Assembly (NCBI GenBank): GCA_013368325.1
Contig: JAACJK010000006.1
Coordinates: 62,001 to 126,000, forward strand
Length of the DNA stretch: 64,000 bases
DNA from: Ephemerocybe angulata
Taxonomy: Eukaryota > Basidiomycota > Agaricomycetes > Agaricales > Psathyrellaceae
Reading direction: 5' to 3'
Under the pieces are notes generated by a model, which was given only the letters and a program-made list of their open reading frames with translations, did not search any database and had not been told where the DNA came from. Each line of letters opens with the position of its first letter. The first letter of the stretch is position 1. A program made the translations under genes and the position numbers. Positions 56,801 to 64,000 of this stretch are shown here, piece after piece.

Positions 56801-57627
56801 ATGCTATCCACAAAAAGGAGGAAGAACGCACCCGAAGCAACAGGTTCAGATGAAGGCCAGCCATCTCCAAATTCGACACAATCCTCCAAGCCTCCGTCAA
56901 GGACGAACTTCTGGCATGCGCCAACGTCAGCCTGGCCGTGGAAAGGGCAGGGCCTGCCAGGGTGGGGGCGTCGAGGAAATCAGCATTTGAAGAGGCGTGG
57001 CGGGCGTGTTCGTCAAGAAGCTTGGTTAGATTATCGACAACACGCTTTCTGTAAGCACGAAGATCCCCAACGTGCCACAGCTAACGAACGAGTTATAAGC
57101 ATAAAGATCCAGCAGAACAGTTCACAACACAAGACGCACCAGGGAGTTGAATGCCCAGCTCTTTTGACGCTCAACATCTTCAACGGAGGACGGTTCAGAA
57201 TACTTGTGGATTGCAGAGGCGACCGTATCCAATGTCTTGTAGCCCATGAGAACGGTTGATACATGTTGAATGTACGGCCCGCCAAGCCTCTTCCGCTCAG
57301 CAGTCCGAAGGGCAGCATAGGGATCTCCAAGGCCAGTCCCCAGCAAAGGGAAAAAGAGGGAAAGGGCAGTGACTTTGCGCGTCCTCAACGAAGGGATTTT
57401 GTCGGCTAGCTGAGTAGTATACGTTCGGAGGGATTCAACAAGCGGCTACATTGTTCCAAAGCAGGTCAATAGGCAACGAAATGTGAGTGCCAATACAAAC
57501 GACGACTCACTATGCAATCCGTATCTTCAAGCGCTGCAACCAAGTCATCGGACGGTAGAAGTGGTAAATCGGTTTTCCACGCCATGGACGTGAATAAGGG
57601 GGACGATTCCCGGTCGAGCTCTGGCAT
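53813..57627 (-). CDS. JmjC-like 2-oxoglutarate/Fe(II) oxygenase
   Basis: Many exons from an ATG at 57627 to a TAG at 53813-53815. The N-terminal exons encode helical regions (LFFPLLGTGLGDPYAALRTA, RKRVVDNLTKLLDEHARHAS), then a basic linker (KPRQPSKKRAPSKPKTPDAP) of nuclear type. The catalytic part has AWHIDSDGLGTF with the HxD iron ligands (about 55063-55071) followed by YGDKWWVVAYDP, and in the next exon MMPPGMMHSVFTLKPAICRG then GHYYTW with a candidate third ligand (about 54743), the order of fungal JmjC proteins. JmjC enzymes remove methyl groups from histones or hydroxylate proteins; the substrate here is unknown. The right double-palindrome module lies 64 bases upstream of the start, mirroring the TET/JBP-like gene at the other end of the island. 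Confidence 0.6.
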
Positions 57628-57690
57628 GATGTGTAGGGCTGCAAAGAAAGAAGGAGTCGAGAAGGTGCAGGTCAAACAAGGGGTTGGCGC

Positions 57691-57782
57691 TTACATAACT
57701 TTTGGGCGCAGCACGAATTCCTGCGCCCAAAAGTTACGTAAGCATTTTGATGTGCAGGTTTCCGACGTCGGAAACCTGCACA
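57691..57782. repeat. Double-palindrome module, right copy, inverted
   Basis: P2 at 57691-57741 (51 bases, one mismatch in the arms) followed by P1 at 57751-57782 (32-base perfect palindrome). Order is the reverse of the left module at 35390-35480. A decayed P1 (GCAGGTTTCCGACCTCGAAA) lies further right at about 57913-57941. Confidence 0.85.
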
Positions 57783-58099
57783 AACGCCCAGTAACGCCAT
57801 CCGACGATATAGGGGTCACACTAGCACCTGTGAACACCACGTAAGACAGACATAAATGAGGCTTGTTGAGTAAGTGACAGCAAAAATGCTCTCAATCAAT
57901 TTCGAACACAATATGCAGGTTTCCGACCTCGAAACCTACACAGTACTACTTAAGCGCCCGTGGCTTAGCTTAATGGAAATTTTGTGAGTGTTGGTAGTCA
58001 TCGGAGACAACGAAAATCAAAGATGTGTTTTGAACAGGTAGGGGGACAACATGGTTTGTACATAGTATGTATACAAGCAAGCCGCAGTCGAACTAACAT

Positions 58100-58890
58100 T
58101 TCTAGATGTCTGACTAAACAAGACAGCAACAAGCCACACTACTGTGGGCGACAAGGCTGACCTTACAGAGGCAAGGAGGAGTATGAACAGCGGGAATGAC
58201 ACCACCATAGCAGGTCATGAGGTGACGTACGATAGCACCAAACCGCATGTCACGCATCATCTCCACTCGCCACAGCAAATTGCGAGCGTTCTCTGACGCT
58301 GCAAACTGTGATACAAAGTTACAGGTGAGATTGCTAAAGGCAAAATCAAAGTTGATACTTACCCGGAGCTGCAGATGAACGGCCATGTCGAGCTTATCCT
58401 GCCACGCAGTGTCAGAAGGAGTATGGCCCAAAGGGGCGTCCTTGATACGAGAGATAATTTTCTGCAAACAGCATGTGAGGAGTGATTTTAAGAAAAGCAA
58501 GCGAAAGTACACACGTTATAGGTGGTGAGATAGTCCTTGAAGTAAGGGGTATCGTCCCAAATACCAAGAAGATCGTCCACCCGAGCAGAGAAGATGGCTT
58601 CCTCGCTTGCAGGGACGAATTCACGGACTGCAATGATACACTTGACAAGGGCCTCTATCTCTGGTTCAAATGTATACTCCGGAACGTTCTGCACGTCAAA
58701 GGGAGGCAGAACCGAGGCTATAGCTTTCGTCCTGACATAAATGTCAGGAAGGAGGTCCTCGACAGAAGCTGTCCCTATGTGAACCGGTGTCGTGTCCGGC
58801 AGGTCAACGAAGCCATCGAGCATAGCGTTCAACATCACGAATCTGTACTTGATATAAGACAGTTGCAAAGCAAGTTGATCACACAAGGAG
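58100..58890 (-). CDS. Unassigned, possibly 5'-truncated gene
   Basis: Three open segments on the minus strand with fitting short introns: about 58886-58517 (LPDIYVRTKAIASVLPPFDV, EPEIEALVKCIIAVREFVPA), about 58462-58365 and about 58306-58165 (WRVEMMRDMRFGAIVRHLM). The translation is protein-like, rich in helices, but matches no domain I know. The first exon lacks a clear ATG and the 3' end is not certain. It lies between the island edge and the right end of the Helitron-like element, so it may be a captured fragment. Confidence 0.4.
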
Positions 58891-60482
58891 TGGATAAACG
58901 TACCGTTGGAAGTCTAGTGACGGCGATTGAGAGAGTAGCACAAGACTGGGTTGAATGTAAAAATGATGAACCTATTTAAGTTAGGCGAGGAGGGCCAACG
59001 TGGGCTGACTACACAAAAGTCTACAGATGGGCAACATAAGCGTAACGTGCAGCTGCGTTAACGCGGATTGAGCCTGGCTCGGGAACACCGAGGGTTGAAA
59101 AAAAATACTCGGGACACACGTCAAAAAAATTTAAATGAAAGTCTAATCAACAGGAAATATGTGGTCACTACGTGGGCCAAAATCGCACCTCACCGGAGGA
59201 CTGACAGCCCAAAGTGGGAATGCAAAAGACAAAACGGAATGATGACAGCGATCAAGCCGCACACGGCGAGCTTGAAGAAGAAAATGCAAACCTTCTTTCT
59301 GCTGAAAGCTAGTCAACTAGTCACCACTGATGACCAGAAATCAGACATCTGACAGCTGATATCCATTCTATCCGAACCTTGCAATCACCAAACTATGAGA
59401 GTTAGGATAGCACGACGGACTCCAGTCCAAACGTCTGAAGGGCCATCGGTAGAAGCACATCCATCCAGCTCTGCTAAGTGGGAAGGGATGGCGAGCCTCA
59501 GTCATACCACCCTCGGGGATCAGGAATACCCCCTGCTGAGCGGAAGAAGTGCGCGAAGTGTGTGAGCACAGCATTCCACAATTTGCGCCCCCTAAAAGAG
59601 CAGATGAGAAACATCAGGAGCTAGTATTCAGGATACACACACAGAGAAATTCCTCAGATCCCTGCTAAGAATTCGGAGTAAGGCTAACACGCAACATAGA
59701 CCCTAGAGCCTAGAGGTCTTCAGGATATTTATAAGGGGAGAGACAAGAAGAGTAACATGAAAGAAGTTAGGCATACACCCAGGAACCGCGTGCTGAACAG
59801 CGAGAGCGAGAGAAGGGCACGGATGTGGTGGGCTGGTAGGAACAGTGCAGTGAACTAATTGGTGTGTTTGAGTGGTGTGCCCAGGCAGCGCCGGTGTCAA
59901 ACACACCGGTGGCGAGTGGAGGATGGCGATGATAGACGGCGAGTTGAAGTAGGAAAATGGTTAGTTGATGCTGTGGCCGTCGCTATCGTTGAACGCAGGA
60001 ACATAAGTAGAAGACTCTTACCAGCACGGCAAGAGGGACGGTCGGTGACTTGAGCAAGAAGATGGCCAGTAGACGAAGTTAGACACAACAGGTTTGGGAG
60101 GGTGCTGAAGATACTTACGAGCATGCGGCCTCCTGCAGTTCATTCAATACAGAATAAACCAGGGCAAGCTGCTGAATTCCATGCGTTCTTGAGTTGGTTG
60201 ACGGCTTGACGGCTAGAGGACACAAGGGAGGGACCGTCAAGCAGGCATATAGTGATAGGAAGAAAGAAGAGTGTTGCGCACGCTGGAACGTGGTGGTGGA
60301 GGGTACGGCGCCGTGACATCGCATGACATCGCATGAAGGAGATTGAATTCGAGGACGCTGGATGGACATTGGAAGAAAGCAGAGAAAAGCGGATACACGT
60401 GAGGGCGAAACTGGTTTGCCAAGTAAGAACAAACAACGCAATGATGCTCATGACGGAAAAGCGTCAGGACAGAACGACTCCT
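58891..60482. other. Right-end region of the Helitron-like element, no gene recognised
   Basis: Only short open frames. Minus-strand donor-like sites near 60020 and 60118 suggest a spliced non-coding leader or captured exon fragments, as in 32260-35389. Confidence 0.35.
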
Positions 60483-60497
60483 AAACGGACTCGTAAC
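60483..60497. repeat. Right terminal inverted repeat of the Helitron-like element
   Basis: AAACGGACTCGTAAC, exact complement of 25033-25047. The next base starts the copia gag frame. Confidence 0.75.
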
Positions 60498-60936
60498 TGA
60501 AAACGCCCCCAGCAGGAGAATTGAGAAGACTACCCGCCGAGGGACGACCAGCCGTTGCCTGAAAGGGAGAGCCTAGATCGCCAGGCACGCCCGGTCCCGA
60601 AGATCCGATAGACGCGTAGCCATGGGGGCGTACGTCAAAACGTGTGAGATCAGCGTCGGACACTTCTCGAGAAAAATCGCGGGAGGCTGGCAGAGGAGGG
60701 AAAGGAGCCTCAGACGACGGGGACCAGTGTTGCAAATGGATAGGTATGCTGGAAGTGGACGTGGATGCGACCTGTGGGACAAGGCCCTGAAAGAATTGAG
60801 CTCCTGCACGCTGGAGGTTCGTGCCGAGATTACGAAGGACGCCGGAAGAGCGGTCCTGGCGAGTACTTGAGTCTCCCACCGATGCTTGCGAACGATCACC
60901 GGCACCAAAGAGACCACCCGGGAAACGAGTGGCCAT
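60498..60936 (-). pseudogene. Copia gag, N-terminal part separated from the rest
   Basis: ATG at 60936, 71 bases inside the 5' LTR. Encodes about 146 residues, Ser/Gly/Pro-rich (MATRFPGGLFGAGDRSQASV onward), like copia gag N-termini. In the present arrangement the frame enters the inserted element and stops at 60481-60483. The continuation of gag lies at 25032, in the same frame, 35.5 kb away. Confidence 0.7.
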
Positions 60937-60996
60937 GTCGAATAGAGTTTATCGCAGTTGAGACAAGGTTTTAGAGTTGCGCTGAGCAACGCGAAA

Positions 60997-61006
60997 GGCT
61001 CATAAC
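60997..61006 (-). other. Primer-binding site, half-tRNA type
   Basis: On the element strand GTTATGAGCC begins one base after the 5' LTR. It is complementary to the GGCTCATAAC anticodon loop and stem of initiator tRNA-Met, the half-tRNA priming known for Drosophila copia and yeast Ty5. Confidence 0.6.
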
Positions 61007-61007
61007 T

Positions 61008-61322
61008 TGTAAGAGATCTAGACCGAGAATACAGAGGTCAGTATCTCGAGATGAAAGAGAGACTAAATGTTATTGTGTACCTAGACCGAGAATACAGAGG
61101 CTAGATAGTCAATAAGTAAAGGAACGAATGAATAGAAACAAAAATACAACTCACTCAGTATCTCGAGATGAAAGAGAGACTGAGGAGTGTGAACAAGAAA
61201 TACGAACGTATATATGAGAAAGCGAGATCAACGAGAAGCGTATCATGATACGTGAAGTAAAGTAGAAGAATAAAGTGATGGATGGAATAGGAAAGTAGAG
61301 TACTAGATACGAACGTTCAACA
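61008..61322 (-). repeat. 5' LTR of the copia element
   Basis: 315 bases, reads as identical to 18886-19200, TG...CA ends. Confidence 0.9.
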
Positions 61323-61939
61323 CACACTGCATCCTCCTCATGGAGCTCGCCATCGAGCTCTCCCTCCCACACCTCCTCCCATCCGCGTTCTACGATCTCT
61401 CACACTACGACCCAGCAAGATCAATGGCGGGAACGACGCAGGCCGCTTTCGCGCTCGACGTCGCCGCGAGCAAGGAGCCGGTGGAGACGAGGAGAGAGCG
61501 CAGTGTTGTGCTCAACAAGGAGATGTCGTGCGTACATTCAAGGGGCGCGAGGCGAGCCAGCGCTGGGTATCCGAATTTGTCGGGCGCGAACTCGAGAACC
61601 GAAGCGCATCGGCTGAATGCGCAAATCGGGGAGAAGATGGCATGAGCAGAAGCTGGTTGGAGAGCTTCTACTTCATCATGCTGGATATCTTGCGGAGCGT
61701 CGGTGGTATTGCATGTGTGTGGGATGCGGACCCACTGCTACCCACTGTTCACCCTCGTTCAGGTGGCGGAGATGCTGACACGGACGGACTTCTCGGATGG
61801 GCAGAGACAGATGGGGTGCACGGCTTGCGAGGCCGATTTCGAAACCAGTGTTGGAAAGACGCGCGAGGAGGTATGGAGGAACCTTCCGACTTGGTTTGGG
61901 ATGGATGATTTGACCCAGTGGGCTGAGCCACTCTCATGA
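61323..61939 (+). pseudogene. Right piece of the split BTB-type protein gene
   Basis: Starts with the second CACAC copy and continues the frame left at 18885: CILLMELAIELSLPHLLPSA, then FYDLSHYDPARS, later FKGREASQRWVSEFVGRELE, and at the end CTACEADFETSVGKTREEVW and LPTWFGM, a C-terminal pattern of agaricomycete BTB proteins. Two single-base frameshifts are apparent, near 61520 (before the DVVRTFKGRE segment) and near 61740 (before YPLFTLVQVAEML), so the gene would be inactive even without the retrotransposon. Stop TGA at 61937-61939. Confidence 0.6.
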
Positions 61940-63483
61940 CATACATAGTTAGTTTGTTTTCTTTTTTTGCTTTCTTTTCTATTACTTCGTAATTAGCACC
62001 GTACCGTCGCCCTCTTCTTCTGCTACGCACCCTGTTGCACCACCGCGTGGTTAATTGTCCCCATGGATCGCCCCGAGATTTCATCAACCTCCTCGGTTGC
62101 AGTAACTTGCAGTCGAACCTCCAAGCCTCCCAGGTTGCGCGGTGTGGCCGAATTTCAGGTCGCCACCGCCGACGAAGGACTTCTCGCGCTCGGTGAGCTC
62201 TGCAGCACCAGGAAAGAACGTGTTTTGAGGGGCATTGTTGAGGTGAGGCTCGCCCTCAAGAAACACGGCGACCGCTGAGATGGGTCTTGATGGCGTTCAA
62301 GAAGTTGTCGGCAGTGTCGTTGACGTCGAGGACGGTGTCGGTGCGATGTCATGGTTGAGCTGGTAATCTTCGTAATCTGGCGCTGCAAGTCTAAGCCAGT
62401 CGGGGCGAACGATGGGAGGAGGTTGGGAACGGGGACATAGGTGTCCTCGCCAGTAGCGCCAGTACCTATGCTACAGGTGGAGGCGTGGGTGAGGAAGCCG
62501 ATGCTTGGGGATCTGCCGGTAAGGTCGGGCTTCAATGGTGGACGGTTAGTTCTGCAGTTGGGCTTGCTCGGGGCAACCGACTCACCTAGGGCATAGTACG
62601 GTGAGGAGAGCATACTCAACATGAGCGTGGTACAGGGTAAAGGGGAGGAGAGTTCACAGCGTCTGGCTCCGCAGAACGACATGGAGAGGAGAAAACGAGC
62701 GCGGTCACAGCGAGAATGAAGAGAACGCGCGAGGGAATTTCCGGTACCGGCAGGCCGGCATCTCGGAGGTTTCCGAGGCATGTGACCGTGCAGTGGCCTC
62801 CCGGGCCAACCGCGGCCGCCGTGACGCCGTCCAAGTGTCCGCTTTCCTTTCTGCTCATGTGCCCATCCCTCACCACCATGCAACCACCACAACACACCAG
62901 CAATTAGTGGAAATAAGTCTTGTGCTAGTTTCCCTACGACACCCAGTGCGTGACGAGGATTATACCGAGCTGCCAAACAACTATGCGGCCACCTATTGAC
63001 ATATGTCCACCGAGGTGAGTATCCTCCTATTATCTGCAATCTCCTGGGCCTACAATCACTTCTTAATCCTCCAGCTACTCTATGCCCTTTAAGATCACTG
63101 TCACTCGCACCCCCGTGGCGCGCTGAGCTACACCAGTCCGCCCGTCGCTTCAAGTTCTAGCCTTGTAGCGCGCAGTCCAGAATCGTCTTCCCCAAGCTCG
63201 ATCATCACCACCTCGCTGGCCACTCCTCCAGCAATGTCACGGTAGACCCCCTGTATTCCATCGCAAGCACGCTCACCAGCATCTCCGTCGAGCAGCGCCG
63301 ACTGCGGTATTCTTTACCTCGCCTGCCGAATCCACCTCACTCGACAGCCAATCGTGTTCTGGACACTCGCCCCGCGAGCGATGTCATTCTCTTGCAGAGG
63401 GCGTGGGTGTGAAAGTCGGTGGGGCGGAATGCACGATACCTGACCATGACCAGCAGTGACTAGGTGTCTGACACTAGCGAAGT
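61940..63483. other. Degraded sequence, no intact gene
   Basis: On the minus strand about 62480-62080 protein-like pieces appear in different frames (for example VLDVNDTADNFLNAIKTHLS, FLEGEPHLNNAPQNTFFPG), suggesting a frameshifted gene relic of unknown family. The long minus-strand frame 63153-62155 is Arg/Gly/Pro-rich and looks like a GC-driven artefact. Confidence 0.4.
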
Positions 63484-63605
63484 AGACAGGTCCTCCCATC
63501 GGAGATGTAGCCACATGTGCCCCGCAATCAACCACCATTTGTTCCTCTTGAGCTGGTCGTACTTGGGCGAAAGGGCGTCCATCAGCTCCTCTTCTTCCTC
63601 CATGC
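63484..63605 (-). pseudogene. Fragment duplicated from the DUF2235 gene
   Basis: About 120 bases closely matching 11567-11686 (exon 10 of the DUF2235 gene), encoding EEEEELMDALSPKYDQLKRN then KWWL and HMWLHLRWE. Nothing before or after it matches the gene, so this is an isolated duplicated or residual piece. Confidence 0.75.
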
Positions 63606-63786
63606 CAGCTTATGTGTGCCGCTTATCAGTTCTCCGTGCAATTAAGCGCTCAGCGCTTGTCAGCCGCCCTTTCCATATTGGGACCGCGGGAGAAACACCC
63701 GCGCGATGTCGCGCACTCAAGGATTGAACGGCAACAGATGTTTCTGTGTCATTCCTGACTCCCACACTCACCTCAAACCCAACGCA

Positions 63787-64000
63787 ATGCCACTAGAACT
63801 CCCTGAGGAACTCTTGGCCCTTATTGTCGACTTCGTCACGGAGAACAAGGACAAGCGCACCCTCTCCCGCCTCGCCCTCGTCAGCCGCGCTCTCTTAACC
63901 CACGTCCGCCAGCACCGATCAGCAGAAATTAAAATTATAATCACCGCGGGCGCCTGCACCTGCTTAACACGCCGATACGTTCGGAGGCTGCGCGATATCA
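63787..64000 (+). CDS. F-box protein, 5' end only
   Basis: ATG at 63787 opens a frame that stays open to the window edge (71 codons). Residues 3-45 (LELPEELLALIVDFV, LSRLALVSRALLTHVRQH) fit an F-box. The rest lies beyond 64000. It is not obviously close to the F-box pair at 5498-8461. Confidence 0.65.
   Translation, partial: MPLELPEELLALIVDFVTENKDKRTLSRLALVSRALLTHVRQHRSAEIKIIITAGACTCLTRRYVRRLRDI

Larger units (their letters stand above)
25033..60497 (-). mobile_element. Helitron2/Helentron-like element, 35.5 kb, with cargo
   Basis: Ends are defined by a 15-base terminal inverted repeat, GTTACGAGTCCGTTT at 25033-25047 and its complement at 60483-60497. The element encodes a Rep/PIF1-helicase protein (25141-32259). 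No target duplication is seen; the flanks meet at T|T and the copia gag frame runs through the join without a shift. Classical Helitrons insert at A|T and end in CTRR; Helitron2/Helentron types have short terminal inverted repeats and T|T targets, which fits better. Everything between, including the 22.4-kb island, is then either captured cargo or later nested insertions. The boundaries are my inference from repeats and reading frame. Confidence 0.72.
18886..61322 (-). mobile_element. Ty1/copia LTR retrotransposon carrying a large nested insertion
   Basis: Bounded by two 315-base direct LTRs beginning TG and ending CA, with a CACAC target duplication outside. Reading on the minus strand: 5' LTR 61322-61008, primer-binding site, gag start 60936, then a 35.5-kb foreign insertion, then the rest of gag-pol 25032-19252, a polypurine tract and the 3' LTR 19200-18886. 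Removing the insertion leaves an element of about 7.0 kb. The LTRs read as identical, implying a very recent insertion, and the nested insertion must be younger still. The copy is probably not autonomous because of the insertion and a frameshift in the integrase. Confidence 0.88.

Noticed and set aside
35390..57782. The island as a Starship or KDZ transposon
   Set aside because: I saw no DUF3435 tyrosine recombinase and no KDZ transposase motifs in any frame of the island; the known mobility genes nearby are Helitron-type and copia-type only.
62155..63153. 332-codon minus-strand open frame
   Set aside because: Composition is GC-driven (Arg, Pro, Gly), no domain, no splice context; parts overlap a frameshifted relic in other frames.

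Overview
The window is nuclear DNA of a filamentous basidiomycete, most likely an agaricomycete. The genes are cut by many short GT-AG introns of about 50 bases. A U2 spliceosomal RNA gene is present, F-box, BTB-like and DUF2235 families of the mushroom-forming fungi occur, and the mobile elements (Ty1/copia, Rep-helicase Helitron) are fungal in character. Functions below are inferred from motifs read by eye; no database search was run.

Left host flank (1-18885): an amino-acid permease running off the left edge (minus), an unassigned small gene, a lysine/alanine-rich chromatin protein (minus), an F-box gene followed by a tandem copy killed by two in-frame stops, a tRNA-like sequence, two paralogous four-helix membrane proteins (9968-10878 and 17050-18195, both plus) separated by a DUF2235 alpha/beta-hydrolase gene (minus) and the U2 snRNA gene (minus), then the left piece of a BTB-type gene relic.

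Nested insertion (18886-61322): two 315-base LTRs that read as identical, flanked by the 5-base duplication CACAC, enclose 42.4 kb. They belong to one Ty1/copia retrotransposon on the minus strand that landed in the BTB-type gene; the other piece of that gene resumes at 61328. The copia gag is itself interrupted by a 35.5-kb element (25033-60497) with 15-base terminal inverted repeats, a hairpin end, no visible target duplication and a T|T insertion point. It encodes a 2372-residue Rep/PIF1-helicase protein, so I read it as a Helitron2/Helentron-like element. The copia gag frame is kept across the insertion, which supports these ends.

Cargo (35390-57782): inside the Helitron-like element a 22.4-kb island is bracketed by inverted copies of a two-palindrome module. 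Each copy lies just upstream of a gene reading inward: a TET/JBP-like 2-oxoglutarate/Fe(II) oxygenase gene at the left (plus) and a JmjC-like oxygenase gene at the right (minus). Between them are three members of one undescribed gene family (39988, 41728, 48442; all minus), an F-box/nucleotidyltransferase-like gene, an RNase H1 N-terminal-domain gene, a 560-base fold-back repeat and another unassigned gene. I see no transposase in the island, so the Helitron-like machinery (or an absent partner) would have to move it.

Right host flank (61323-64000): the right piece of the BTB-type relic, degraded sequence, a 120-base fragment duplicated from the DUF2235 gene at 11.6 kb, and the start of another F-box gene that leaves the window at 64000.
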